NCBI GenBank assembly: GCA_033063855.1 | Contig: CP093831.1 | Location: 19,034,001-19,098,000 of the forward strand | Length of the DNA: 64,000 nt | Reading direction: 5' to 3' | From: Smittia aterrima | Taxonomy: Eukaryota > Arthropoda > Insecta > Diptera > Chironomidae | Shown: positions 51,121-64,000 of the stretch, piece after piece | How the letters are laid out: the number at the start of each line of letters is the position of its first letter | Numbering within the stretch: position 1 is the stretch's first letter | The notes under the pieces: model-generated | The model's database searches: none | Told to the model about the DNA's origin: nothing | The model's input: only the letters and a program-made list of their open reading frames with translations | Made by a program: the position numbers and the translations under genes

Positions 51121-54100
51121 TTACTTAATGCAAATCGTTTTTGATGATTCACGACTAAAGTTTTCCGTCCTCTGCGACAAAGTCCTCTTGCGATCAGATT
51201 GATATGTATTGAAACTGAACTATAAGAAAGTAAAGGAGAAAATCAATAAAGAAAATCATAAAAGGTAGGAAAACTAATTGCAAAGCGATGTTGTAATCTG
51301 CTTTTATTCTTTTTTTTCATCTTTCAATTACATTTGACTTTTACAATCTCTCGTAAAAACGATTTTTTACTTAAATTTATTGATTTTTGATGTACGAATC
51401 GAATTCCTTGACTACACACGAAATTCAAAAAGTTTAAAGCTTATTATAGCATTCTGAATACGGCATTCAGCCTACCTAAAATAAGCTTTCATTTTTCTTT
51501 CAAATTCTACCTAAAAGGCTTCGCAATGCTTGAAGCAATCGATCCAAAACTGTGCTGTATCAAATATTTTTTTGTTACACGAAACTCGATATTTCTTTTA
51601 ACGATGCAAAAAAAGCTCTCTCGCATTTGAGCTTTCTGTTGAGAATGGAATTCGATGTCACGAAATATTTGCTTCACATATGAAAATTCCGAATCGTTTT
51701 TCGCAAATTCTTGTCAAGACTTTGCAGTCGAATTCTTTCGTATACTCGCACAATTTCTTCGCTCATTCCGTGTAATTCTCAAGTAAGTTTTTTTTGGACT
51801 CAGTTTACATAAAAGAATATTAGTTTCGAGTTTCGAGGTATTTCGGGATAAAGTTGATCGGGATTTTAATGATTTAAAACCTACTCAAAAATTTCCGTTC
51901 ATATTTTAATTGGCAGGGATTAGGATGTGAAAAATAAATAAAATTGCAAATAATCTTTTCTTAGAAGAGGAGGTTCTCAGGTGTTTACAGCTTAGGATTT
52001 TGCTATCCGACCCTCGTTTCAATACAAGTCGCATAATGCGACTCGCATTAGGGAATCGTCACATTCCCTCTAGGAAGCTTAGAATGTTTTAAAAGTAATT
52101 GTAAATTTCTTTACCGTATTTCTATCAGTCTTGTTTCGCTTTAAGTTGAAAATTCCATAAACGATTGGATTCATACAGCTGTTCGTACAGGCAAAGAGAT
52201 AAAGACTCTTCTGTAGGACAATATCAGCTTTTTTTGCTTCGACAGGATCCATGAAAAACCTTTGATAAAAGAGATATTAGTATGTGAAGTCAACAGCTTT
52301 AAAAGCTCTTAACACTCACCACACAACCATAACATAGTAGGGCGTCCAGCACACAACGAACACGATAACTGAAGAAAGTGATTGAAAGTTTTAATTAGAA
52401 AAATGACTGTAAGCTCATCTCAAGTGGGTTTTAGACGATTGATGGCGATTTTAGTTACTCAAGGCGATATAGATTATCAACATCATCCTCTCGAGAAGAA
52501 GAAATAACTTTTGAGAATTAATGGAATCTCTCAGTCTCACAAGAATATTCGATATCATTTATAACGATGAGCTTTTTACCTATCGTGATTGTCATTCGAA
52601 GAGTTCGTCGCTTCGCTCTGCCAAGAACATTTATACTCGACCTACGGAATCGATCTGGAACGAAAAAGATTGAATAAATCGTCACTCACTTAGAAGCAGG
52701 ATATTTATCTGAGCGAAGTGATTTCAAAGTTATATGATGTTAAAAATCTAAACTCATTTTGATTTTGTTAGATAAAATTCATACACAATCTCACCGGAGT
52801 TCTTCATTCGAGATTTTTGAAATATCTCGTAGTATATCGAGCTGTACGATAATATGATAATTAAAAGTGGAACGACGTACATCATCAGCAAACAAATTAT
52901 ATTGTAGGCGACCTATCAGACGAAATAAATGATTTACAAATTGATGAATTTGAATACTTTGAATCGAAATTAAATTACTTCTCCTGGTGGTGAAAGCACA
53001 TTAAATGAAACACATTGACTGAAGTATGTATGATTTGGATGAGTTTCAACGTGAAAAATAATCGACTGTAGGAGAAAAAGATAGAAGTTGTTAATTTCTT
53101 TCAACTCGATTGGATGTCAAAGTTGAAAGCCTCTCTACTATTTGCAGTACAGAAACAGTTTGTATCAATTTTTTTTATACCTGAGGGGCCGAACAGAGTG
53201 CTGACAAAATCCAAGCAGTGGCAATCATTATTTTGCCTCGTTTCTCCTGCAAATTTAGAGGCTTTAGAACCGCGTAGAACCTGGCGATAAATAAAAAACC
53301 ATTAATTTATGCGAGCAATATCAAATGTGAGAAAAGTTTATTCTCCAAACACGAAATATCCAATGAATCGAAACGAAACAAATGACCATGAACTTGATCC
53401 TGAAATATATTTTTATCAATCATCGAATGTTGACGCAACTCCAAATCTCTGTATGAAGTTGGAGATTGAAGCTTAAAATGAAAATTTCGATCCATACAGA
53501 GTGTTTGACTGAAACAATTTCAATTAAAAAAGCAATAATCTCTTGAATCAATTTTCTGTTGAAGTAATGACAGCTTAACCACATGTGGTTGCGATTAAAT
53601 TAATTGTGATTTAAGAGAAAATTCATCCTAGTTAATGCTTCATAAAGTTCATAAAATTACTTCAAATATGTAATCCGAATCGCAATTACCGATGTGATAT
53701 TAAAATCAGCACTCGAAATGTGTTAAAAGTTTTCTGAATTACTGAGTTTCAGCTATTTTCATGGGCTTCATTTGCAGCATCGAGCACTAAAAAGTATTGA
53801 GTTAGCGTACCTGTCAATTGATATGCACACGAGAATGAAACTGGACAGATAAAGACCAAAGGTCCGGAAAAACATCATAATCCGACACATGGCATCACCC
53901 GCAGTCCACTGAACTGTGTATGCCCATCCAATCTCTAACGGCATCATAAGAAACGTGACCTAGAGAATTTCGGTAAAATAGTGTTGGTGAGTCAATTAAC
54001 AAAAAAGCTCCTTCATCCAGAAAGTCCTTTGAAGCATCATGGCACTTACCATAAGGTCGGCGATTGCCAGATGTGTCAGCATGATATCGAGTCGACTTGT

Positions 54101-54412
54101 AGTTCTCATTCGTCTCTTAATTAGTAAAATTAAAACAGTTGTGTTTCCGATTGCTGATATAACCATTAAAATACTGCGTGGAGAGAACAACGTGATATCA
54201 TGGCGGTCGATAGAGTTTCGACTTTGAAAATCAAACCTGTAGACGATGATAGAAAGTTGATGGCCAGCATTGAAGATCATGTCAGGGGGTAACGTTATGT
54301 TAGGCAATGGCGTTGTTGACATGACTGTCGTCGTTAATATCGTTACATTTCTGTCCATGTTGAAGGAATCCAGATCGGATGGGACCATAAGCGAATTTGG
54401 CATTTCAATCAT
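51121..54412 (-). CDS. AKH/ACP-type neuropeptide GPCR (GnRH-receptor superfamily)
   Basis: Nine coding exons, 5' to 3': 54412-54050, 53959-53811, 53280-53181, 53065-52979, 52912-52795, 52654-52580, 52368-52320, 52259-52115 and 51219-51121. Phases close to 394 residues. The extracellular N-terminus carries sequons (N22, N38). TM1 has AIGN; TM2 is MLTHLAIADLMVTFLMMPLE. C146 and C222 should form the ECL disulfide. TM3 ends in FILVCISIDRFYAVLKPL (DRF in place of DRY, as in AKH receptors). TM5 has YVVPLLIIILSYSSIYYEI, TM6 FVVCWTPYYVM, TM7 FACTNSCMNPIVYG. The family couples adipokinetic hormone or AKH/corazonin-related peptide to lipid and sugar mobilisation, usually via Gs or Gq. AKH receptor and ACP receptor cannot be told apart here. 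The last exon gives a Ser/Thr-rich tail (RKRTLSQRTENFSRESS). Confidence 0.9.
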
Positions 54413-57400
54413 TTATGAAAATAATTTTGTTCTTTCACTTCACGAAATCTATTCCATTTTTTATGTTATTCACTCGAAATCTACATTTTAATAAAAACTA
54501 AAACTGTTTTCTTCTCTCGGCTTCATTTCACTACTCTCAAAACTATTTAATTCGATTTCCGCTTCTCTCAGTTCACTCGATAATTTATAGAGTCTGTTTT
54601 AATAATTGTTTACGATTCACGTAACGTCGATGTGAGTTTGAATCTCTCGCGATGTCAATTGCAATGAAGAAAAGAAGGACAATTCTGAAAGAGAAAAAGT
54701 ATTTGAATTGTAAACAAAATAACAAAAATATTGTGGGACGCTGAGTTTGGAGGAAGCGTAAATTGCGTCAGAATTTCCTACAGTTTTTCTTTGATGGTGG
54801 GATCAGCTTATGTCGAGAATAAAATTCAACCTACAAGATATTCGCAAAAGCTTCATTAACGCACTAAACACATTATCATTTTTTTCTGTTTGCTTTTCAA
54901 CATATTTATCACAACTTAGGCAATATTTATGGTCAATGACCCCATTAGAAAAGTGACGCACATGACCGACAATTCCTCGCATAGAAGTTCTGCTAATTTT
55001 TTGATCTAATGAACGCGAAGAATGGTAAACAACGTAAGTGAAACTTTTTTGGATCAACAACAACACAATGGATTCATTCAAATCCTCTCGTATTTCGTCT
55101 GCTCTTAGCACCTATAGATCAAAGTTAAAAAAAATTGATGAATCTCGTAAAGTGTCGTTTTCAATTAAAATAATTTATGGTCGTTTCAGTGTGCTCTGAT
55201 ATTTCGTAAATTTGGCAATCACTGTGAAAAATGAAGAGGATTTTTTTTATCTTTCAAATCAGTTTAAATAAATCCTAGCACATGATTTTCTTAAGAACTT
55301 TAAATAATTAGGAAATTATTTCTGAATAAGCTTAATCTTTTCTCGGATTTTACTCCATTGCTTTACTTCGATAATGAAGAGGATTTCGTTTAATTTACAG
55401 ATTTATTCCTCGTTTCAAAAGCTTTTGTTAATTATTGAGATAAATTAAATTCCATTGAACAGTAAGTCGTCCTCGACGAATTATAATTCATTGCGATAAT
55501 TTAGGATGGAATGTCGAAGCTCTCAATCTTTTCGAATCAACCTTTTTCAATTTATTAAGTCATATTCAAGAAAAATTCTCGTAATTCTAACAAAAATTTT
55601 GAACTAATCCCAAAGTTTTCATCCCTAATCACTAAATGACGACAAAAGCTTTTATCGTACATTCAACGAGCTTCATTATTCTTAAAGCTTCTTAAGAGAT
55701 TCAAAACATTTGACTTCTTTATTTGCAAGTATCCACAAATTGTCGGTTGCCTAGGGCTCATTTTTGTTGACAACGTATCCCGAAGCAAAATTGAAATTCA
55801 ACTAGGTCTACCATTTCGAAAGTTGCATTTACAAGCACATTATTGACTTCTCGTTTAAAATCAATGTTCATCTGTATCATTTGTAAAATTACATGAATTG
55901 AGCGAATATGGGCCGAAGTTCAATAATATTCGATAAGCTATTTTGTCGGAAGAAAGAAATCTACTTCATTGTAACGACTAAATGAATTCCATGATGGAAG
56001 GGGCAGCCTCTTAATCAAAAGCATTGAAGATAAGTAATCTTCTCATGAAATTCAGTTTCTTAATCAGAGAGCAATAAAATTTGAACCTTTGAGTGTTCAC
56101 TCGCACGGAATGGAATGAACATGACGATGTGTCATGATCACCGCGAAACGCAGAAGCTTCTGACCTTAGACGCTCGAGATTTTATTCAAATCAACGCAAA
56201 AAGTCAGACTTTGAACGAAAAGAATCCCGCTCTTTCTTGTTTGATTGTTATACAATCAGGATGTTCATCAGCAAAATCAGAAGCGATGAACTTTCAAGAA
56301 CCTTTCGGGCGATTTGGTTCCGTTTCGAAATTATTTCATCTTCTCGGCACACTTTTAATTTAACACTAAGATAAACTCTCAGCTCTTCATCGCCAGGAAA
56401 CAAAGCCATTAGACAGTTCTGAATTGGAAAAAACAATTTTCACGTCAAGAAAACGCTCGAGAAAATTGATGAATGATTGCTTTCCTTCCACATTGACAAT
56501 TTGACGATTGATTAATTGCTTTTACTCGATCACTTTTCGAAAATATTGCATTGTCAGAAGAAAGTAAATTGTTCGGCAGAAAATGAAAAATATTCATGAA
56601 CTTTCTATTTATTAACTTGAAAAGGTTTTTTTTGTAAATATGTTATTTTTTCGTATGAAAACTTTTCTTAAAATTTTAGATTTTTCAACAATTTTCCACA
56701 CAAATTTTTGTAATTTCATTTAGAAAAACTTTGCCCGTATCTTTCCGCCTCGTTAACTTTCAATCTAAATTCACACCACTCGCTTGTTGTGGGTAGCTTT
56801 ATGATAATTCAATGAATAAATAATCGTTTAATTGCACGCACAAATATTTACAAGAATCGTCGCGTCATTATTTCATCGCCATAAGTCACTTTTCATCGAA
56901 ATCAACAAGATCGTTGCTGTTGAATGTTCGGTTTAGAGACTTTGTGCTAAAGACATTTTTAAAATTCGGCGATCAATACGTCACACTATTTCTTACGTCC
57001 AGACATTTTAATTTGACAGTTCAATAAAAAGTAGTCACATGACTGTTGTCGAGAGTTTTCCCACACGAGAATTACTAAACTTACATTACAATTCAGTTTT
57101 ACTCTCTGAGTCGTTGTTTAAATTTCCAATCAAATGCCAAAATATATTTAGAGAACGATCGTATACTTAGAGAGATCGCTGTCAATAGGTTATCTCTGTC
57201 TATCCCCAACACGAAAGATTTATTAATCCTAAGTGTGTTGTTTTGAATCAAGAACTGCACGAAGCGCAGAGCTATGTGAGTAAAATGAAAAAGTTTCAGA
57301 AGAAAGTGAGAGTTTAAATCCTGATTCCCTCTTTAATCGCTGGCATTTACGTTTAAAATATTTACTCGAAATATTGAATGGAATTATTTGGAGATTGCTT

Positions 57401-60400
57401 CGGACGAGAAGTAATCAGCTGCCGTCGATGACACGTAGAAATGTGGAAATTATTCAAAACATCTGATTACAATTTAAACAATTGTACAAGACAAAAAGAC
57501 GTTTCAAGTTTACTTACTATTTTTAGACTTCCACGAAGCAACCTAATCCGATCTGGTAGCAGCTGAATTTGCAATACAGGAATTCGCAAGTTTACATTCA
57601 AATCGATGTCAAATTTAAACAAACAGTCTTTAAATTTCACGAGTAATCAGCACGTTCACGTTAATTGATCTTAATCCAATAAAGTATCGCACTAATAAGC
57701 AGCCGACCCGCTGTTAATATAAATCGACAATGACTGTCTCTTAGTTTAATAATAATAACAAGGAATGTAACTTTGAATGAGAATCTTCTCTCTATGAACC
57801 GATTCGTTTGAACGTCGCTGGCTGACTGATAAAAGCAAAAATTCTCCTATAACGAGAGCATCAGAAAAATGTTCTGCGCTTGTGCTTATCATAGCTGAGC
57901 TTTTTGTGTACTCCGCTCTTTCAATCGTTAGAAGAACATTTTTCATCTGATTTCTGTACGACTTTAATGAGACTGTGAATTGTTATCTCGCTATCTTCGG
58001 CAGAAATCTCGTAAGCGTGACGGTAATGGGTAGGACGACGGCTGTTCTTGGTCGCATGAATTTCCTACGTTGTCAGGAGCGATCAAAAAAAACACTTGAC
58101 GTTTGTTTACTGCCACACAAAACACGAAGCTTGAATCATACTTCTGATTAATCCTAAAGCAATTGCGACTTATTTTGCAACAGGACAACTTAAAAGAAAC
58201 TACCTTCTATTTGAATGTACTAGAAGTTTTTATCTTATTTGAATTCATACAGCACGAATTTTACTCCTTGCTAATGTTGTTACAAAGGTATTAAACAAAA
58301 ACTGATATTTTTTTTATTTTATTCTTTTAATATTAATTTTTGCGCAAGGACAGTTTACAAATTATGTTAATAATTCGCATCTGCATCAATTCGAGGAATA
58401 TTTTAATTGGATTCCTCAGAGCTAACGAGTTTCTGAATGCGGAATAAATAATCGTAACCAATATAATTCTATCAAGGAGCTTTTGCAGCTTTCAATAAAT
58501 TTATGACGAGTTTTCATAGAGACGAATAATTTCTTCAACCAGTTTTCTTGAAAGTCGATCATTATCAATTCAGCATATTATGAAGCTCAATTCTCGAAAC
58601 ACCTAAAGTATACGAAGCAATCATGTATTTAGTCACAAAGAAGATTTTTTTATCTATCTCATATTTCTCCTACAAATGATAATATTTTCAATATTTCATG
58701 ACATATTTCTATGTCAAGTGTCAAGAAAAATCATACAAGCTTGAGGATATTGACTTTTTAATATAAGATTATCGAAGTGCAAAGGAGTAAAACGAGTTTA
58801 AAGAGTTTCGCTTGAATTCTTGAATTTAAGAGCATCAATATTAAACCTTTTTTTTTGTGATTTCAGCTCGCAGTCAGTATTGCTCCTAGCGAATTTCTGC
58901 GAAATATTTTATTGAGTTTACGAGATAAAACTTTACTGAGAAATTTGAATTTTCTTGAGTTCGAACGTTTCCTGATTTTTGATAAGCTTGAATGAGCCTG
59001 TTTTTCAAAACAGGCTCCATGTTCGTAGTAAAAATAATTTATTCATTAATTTTTGGTCTGATTATTTCGACGAACATTTCAAATAAACAAACTTTTTTTA
59101 ATTCTAAAATATGAAAGCAATGTTTTTATCCGTGTCAAGATTGCTCAAATATTGTTTCAGCTCATGACAACTCTTGATTTCTCTTGATAATCAATGATAT
59201 ACTGTGCTTGAAAATAACTTTTTTACAGTTTCATTTTCTACAAGAACTTGAAGATTTAAATACATTTCAAATGAGTTTAACTCGTTTATTTTCAGGAAAA
59301 ATGACAGTTTCAGTAGACTCCTTACTGTGTGAGTTAATCTTCATTTCTAGGAATATTTGCTTTTCTTTTTATAGTACAAGTCTTCATAATTCGAAATAGA
59401 AAAAGACTACGCAGAATTTCTATAAATTCTTCAGTATTTTGAGATTTAGATACTCTAATAAAAACAGCCTTATGCGTTCTTTTCTTTTCACCAAAAAAAC
59501 ATAACGCGTGGCTAACACGAAGAAGTTTGCTTTAATCACGACGTCAAAAGCTCCAAGAAAACTTGAGCAACATTTGGAAGTTGAGCGCAACGCGGTAAAC
59601 AACAAAAAGGCGCTATAGTTTTAAGGCCGCTACACATTGCTGATACATCTCACAAATAGTTTGTCTCTTGCTCAACACAACAAATCAGGTTTTTTTCTCT
59701 TTTTGCTTAAACTCAAAAGGCAAAGCGAGAAAAAAAAATTAAGAGAAAATATTTATTTTTCATGTCGATTGGCCGCTCAGTGCAACTGGTGATGTTAAAG
59801 CGTTAAGTCTTGAATCGGACCGCGGTGTGAGGTTGATATTTTTTTCATTGGAAGCTGCTGTTGAATTAATTAACATGTTTATAGTAATTTACGAGCAGAG
59901 CTTTTAATATTCAACTATAATCGGCGATTGGATTTCTTTTCCATAGGAAAGTGCAAAGTTTTCTGTTGGCGCGAGAGTGAAATAAACTCTTATTAATCGT
60001 CACACTCTCATGTTGAAATGAAACAATCGAAGTGAAGAATCATAAAGTCGTCGAGAATATTACAGTGAAATACTTCTCAGTTTCCTATTTTTATTGCCGC
60101 TTTGTGCAAGCGTACGACGCCACAAAACATTGTGAACTTTTCAAGGATTAATCAGCTTCATAAGAAAGTTTTAATCGAATTTCGCTTATACCTGGTAGGT
60201 GCCGATTGAAAATCATTGAACGAAAAAAGTTTTCGACAAACATGTTCAATCTAAATGTTGTTATTATTTGTAAATTTCTGTTTTACATATTTGTGATATT
60301 GACAGATTTTTAACAAAAGGGCTCTTGATCGATTGCATACCAAAATTCACTGCTTGATCAATTATACTCGAAGATCCCCTAAAATATTCATCTTCGTTTG

Positions 60401-61344
60401 AGGAAGACTAACAAAAATTTAAATTTGCTCAAAAAACATCATTGGATTGGCTTTGTGCAAATATTTTATTAAAAAAAATTCAACTCAACGGTAAACCTTG
60501 AAGGGAATCGATGTTTACTGAGCCTGGTCAAATAAAAAATAATCGGATTGGTTACTTTTAAAGAAAACTTTCCTAATTTAAAAACTTTGCGAAGAAAGCA
60601 AATTCGCATTCAAAATGCGACCGTCGAAAAGTCTTCAGTGTTTATTTGTTTGATCGACGATACGGCGCTGATTTTATTGATTTTCGTGGAGTTTAAGATA
60701 AATCATCGCAGAAAGTTTAAAATAACTTGTCGATTGAGACACATCAGAGCGCGACACAATATTTAAATAAACTTTGTAACTCCCATCGAGAATAAAATTT
60801 GAAAACAATACGATTGTACGCCTAAACAGCTGAACTTGCTCGACATTCTGACTCACAAGAGGTACGCAAAGTTATGATGAGATCATTAATAATCAGATAA
60901 ATTACCGCGCAAGACGTAAGCGACGCAAACCGTCTCTCAGCGTCGACCTGAGCTTAAGCTATTAAGAAAAAAATTAACCAACTGTTGCTTCTTGTTTGAT
61001 TGTCAGGCGTATTTGAAGATTTTAAGAATTTAAAGTGACTACTTCGTTATATAAAATAAACAAATGTGTGACAAATTTGAGCATAAATCAGCGAATTTTC
61101 TTTGTGACTGATCAAGGCTCCAGTTTTTGCTTAGAAAAGTTTTCGACAAATTTGGACGAATTAAGACGAAGAGTAAATGGAAGAATTGATGAAATTTCTT
61201 CGACGCTGAACAAAACATTAATTTTACTTTAGGTTTAGCATAAACCGACAAGAAAAATAAATAGAAATCTTTCTTTCTTCCTTCTGATACTTCTCTCGTT
61301 CTTTAATAAAGCCACTGCATCTGTTTACTCTACAATAAATCACA
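54413..61344. other. Intergenic region without a supported gene
   Basis: Nearly 7 kb between the 5' ends of two divergent genes: the receptor on the minus strand and the thrombospondin-like gene on the plus strand. Open frames are below 103 codons and show no domain, signal or splice support. Untranslated 5' exons and enhancers of both genes may lie here. A 24-base perfect hairpin is present at 58994-59017. Confidence 0.55.
58994..59017. repeat. Perfect 11-bp stem hairpin
   Basis: GAGCCTGTTTT and AAAACAGGCTC are perfect inverted copies separated by TC. They are GC-richer than their AT-rich surroundings. The stem is too short for a microRNA precursor; function unknown. Confidence 0.7.
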
Positions 61345-62591
61345 ATGAGGAAAATATTTATGCTGTTCGCTTTTGCGCTGATGATTGAGAGTGGATTCAA
61401 CCTGTCACTGGACCCAGGTGATGAAAAAAAAATTCGAGTTGAACGCAAACATTATTAAGCTTGAGATTTTAATTTACCAGATGCATCCGGTGATTTAGAG
61501 CAGTACATTCGAGATGACTTCACCATCTCACTTCGGCAAATCAGGTAAAATTAGGCAATATTTTTTTGCATTACATATTAACTGAATATTTAAATCGTTC
61601 AATTTAGACCAAGAAGAAAGGTCAAGATTTCCATCGAAGCTCTTTTTATGATTGACTTCCCATCAGCAAAAAATAAATTTACGTTCTATCTCGATCGAAA
61701 ATCGAAACGCGTTACAATCGATATAAATTCAAACTCGCAAATCTTCACCAAACATTTGACAGCTCCTTCGCTCAATGAGACAACAACAATCCGGTCTCTC
61801 GCAGTTTCTTTTGCAGGCAACACAGTTTCACTGTACATTGACTGCAAAGATGTCTACACTGATGAAATGGAATTTAATCTCTCAAAGCTCTATCTTAACA
61901 TGGACGAACCCGACGTAAAGCTTCTACGAGAGCGAAAATATCCTTTGTTCTTGGATCGAAACATCGAAAGCGCATTGACTCGTGCCAATTGTCAAAAGTC
62001 ATTAAAACAGAAAGGAAACCGTAAAATGATGAAAGACAGTGAGTACGGATACTTCAACGGTAAGGACTTTATGAAGAGCTTTACAGAGACTGAAAAGTAA
62101 AACCATAGCAAGCAAGTCTAGCTTAACTCATGATTGTCCTTATCCAAAACAATATTAAAATTGGTATTTGGGCGATTCTAGAAAGGTCTGAATGTTTTTA
62201 TTTCTCGCAATGTCTCCGTTTGTCGTCTCTTTTACTCTTTTGATGAAGCATAATTAAAAATATTTCCCTAAAATCCTAATTTAGATCAAGAAAGCAATCG
62301 AAAACGTGGCCGTAGAGAACACAGAAATGGCAACAGGTACAGCAGCGCCAACCAACTTGTCAACAATTCGCGTCGTGGAGATATTTCTGTCATTCATGGA
62401 GATTGTGACGGTAAAATTACAAATCAATTTTCTTTTAATTCAAAAATAATACTGTTTTCTACTTAGAAAATCTATTGGCAAAGATGAACGATTTGATCGC
62501 ACTTGTAAAGAAGTTGGAGAAGGACATTTCGAACCAGCACGGCGATGTTAAGCGATTGCAGTCGTTGATTGAAAATTGCGCCGGTTGCTGA
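61345..62591 (+). CDS. Short thrombospondin-like protein (TSPN domain plus CxxC coiled coil)
   Basis: Five exons, 61345-61417, 61481-61544, 61608-62059, 62285-62410 and 62467-62591, all in phase, encode 279 residues. A signal peptide (MRKIFMLFAFALMIES) is followed by a laminin-G/TSPN-type domain (about 30-180) with NTVSLYIDCKDVY and C125 and C174 as the probable disulfide. A basic linker (RKRGRREHRNGNR, about 202-214) could bind heparan sulfate or be cleaved. Residues 239-275 form a heptad coiled coil (LLAKMNDLIALVKKLEKDI) ending IENCAGC, with C276 and C279. Thrombospondins and COMP carry such a coiled coil with a CxxC that staples the pentamer. Here a stop follows the second cysteine, so the EGF, calcium-binding and C-terminal domains are missing. 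A secreted oligomer is expected. Confidence 0.87.
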
Positions 62592-64000
62592 TTATTTTTT
62601 TTGTTTAATGTAAATACTCATCGAAATCATTAATCAACACAGTTTCCATAACACGAACGAACCAAACAAAGTTGTCAGATTTGCCTTAAATTTTATTACC
62701 TTAACCTGAACTGGAATTTAAATCATTTTTGCCGGAAAACTATTAAACATTGTTGCGATGTAGTATAAAGAATAAAATATTTTTCTAAAAAAAAAATGGT
62801 TCTCTATTCAAAGGCGGAATGTGGAAGTAAATATCGAGACAATAAAGGAGAAATTACAAATGAAATTTCAAAAAAATGAACTATTATTTACTTTGACTTA
62901 CGGTTGCCATGTAAAATTCACAGTAAAAGAATTGAAGTTTTGTTACGTAATTAAATTCTCAGGAAAAATTTCCGCTTTTTGATGAATTCTACATCAAAGC
63001 AAAAAATGTCCATTCACCTTAATAACTCAGTTGCCGATTCGAAGAACTTCAGGCAATTTTATTAGATAATTTCTTGATTCAGAACATCAACCCTTCGTCT
63101 ACTGCCATGAGCACCTCGACCTTTTCAAATGACTTTCATTACATAATCATGATCAGTCGTGCGTAAACCTTTCGAGAATCAATTACTCAAAGAGGTGGCA
63201 ACGACACAACAATTGTTTGTGTTGTTAAGGAAAATTAGCAATGAGTGATGTTTAACAAAGTTGGCATCGAGTTTACCATCAAAGCAAAATTCGTTGCTTG
63301 TTTTTCTCGTTACCAAGTGATAATTAAAGATTTGGCTGCCTTGTTTCTTTGTCAACATTGACAACTGTTGAACGTCTAAACCTCAAAGTAATTTAATGTT
63401 GATTCATCGCGAAAACTAATTTGATTAAGTAAATTATCTCTCTCGATTATTGTTGAATTTCAATATTTCAATATGAATTTTAAAGTTGCCTCTGAAATTT
63501 CAAAATCCCGCAAGCGACATGAGCGACACAGCAGCACGACGAAACAATGTTGCGCAGTTTTCATGATATTTTCTCAAATCTTTGAATCGATTTCTCGTGT
63601 GTTGAGACTTTAAAATATTTTTCTTCTCTTTAAGAACGACGAGAAGAAAAAACACAGAAAATGATTACAGGCCGTCGATTCAGTGCGGTCGCTGATGTTG
63701 AACAGTGAAGAAGTGAAAGAAATTTTTTATTTTCGGAGAGGTAAATTCGAGATCGCTTCATGACGGTGGGAAGTTGATCAATTGAGTGAAATAATTTGAG
63801 TGCTCGCTCGTGACTCGTCCAGACCTTTGATCATTCACACGTCTAATGTGATAAATTTATCGCTGAGATTCATGACCAAACGATATTTCGAGCAATTTAT
63901 CAGAATAATACGTCAGCTGGTGAACACCAACCGGCTTAATTTATTCACGAATCTTTCACAACATCGCAGGCTTTAAAGTTAACTTGCTAACAAACGAAAC
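62592..64000. other. Right-edge intergenic region
   Basis: It holds the 3' untranslated region of the thrombospondin-like gene up to about 62.8 kb and then AT-rich DNA in which I see no gene. In particular no EGF-like or calcium-binding thrombospondin repeat can be read on the plus strand after the stop. Confidence 0.5.
62771..62776 (+). terminator. Poly(A) signal of the thrombospondin-like gene
   Basis: AATAAA lies 180 bases after the stop and is followed by a T-rich then A-rich stretch, as expected at a cleavage site. It supports the short form as the complete gene. Confidence 0.6.

Noticed and set aside
1..64000. tRNA, rRNA and CRISPR features
   Set aside because: I looked for tRNA B-box-like GGTTCGAATCC and cloverleaf pairing, rRNA core sequences and regularly spaced repeats, and found none convincing. 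A tRNAscan run would settle the tRNA question.

Overview
The window is nuclear DNA from an insect, most probably a nematoceran fly such as a non-biting midge. The DNA is AT-rich. Genes are split by short GT-AG introns of mostly 50-100 bases, and every recognised protein belongs to an insect or animal family: Beat Ig protein, NRF-6-type acyltransferases, AKH-type receptor, ARAP-type RhoGAP, CEP20 and a thrombospondin N-terminal module. I saw no tRNA, rRNA, CRISPR array or prokaryotic operon. The fly and midge assignments are inferences from gene style only. Exon models were built by hand from splice sites and reading-frame phase, and every phase closes.

Layout. From 1 to 12.5 kb there is no supported gene, only a possible exon scrap at the left edge, a 98-bp direct repeat and a 26-bp tandem duplication. 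From 12.5 to 17.6 kb lies a minus-strand beaten-path gene with seven coding exons, including very small ones and a 3.3-kb first intron. From 17.6 to 30.3 kb is intergenic sequence carrying an 848-bp foldback element flanked by TA. At 30.3-31.1 kb is a single-exon minus-strand gene for an eight-cysteine secreted or GPI-anchored protein of unknown family. At 33-34.2 kb is a near-perfect 625-bp tandem duplication. From 35 to 43.7 kb two NRF-6-like multipass acyltransferase genes stand tail to tail. The first keeps the family's conserved histidine. The second has lost it and gained a long acidic luminal region with three amphipathic segments. From 44.1 to 48.9 kb is an ARAP/RhoGAP15B-like gene with PH, PH, RhoGAP, RA and PH domains. 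At 50.1-50.6 kb is a two-exon CEP20/FOPNL gene. From 51.1 to 54.4 kb is a nine-exon neuropeptide GPCR of the AKH/ACP (GnRH-receptor-like) family. From 54.4 to 61.3 kb I found nothing. At 61.3-62.6 kb is a five-exon gene for a short thrombospondin-like protein: TSPN domain plus a coiled coil ending in CxxC, then stop.

The genes are independent eukaryotic transcription units, not a pathway cluster. They cover axon guidance, lipid or sterol handling at membranes, Rho signalling, centrosome and cilium function, peptide hormone reception and extracellular matrix. The points most worth pursuing are the acyltransferase pair (lost histidine, acidic module, nested antisense frame, stop-free intron), the minimal thrombospondin, the alternative tails of the receptor, and the foldback and tandem repeats.
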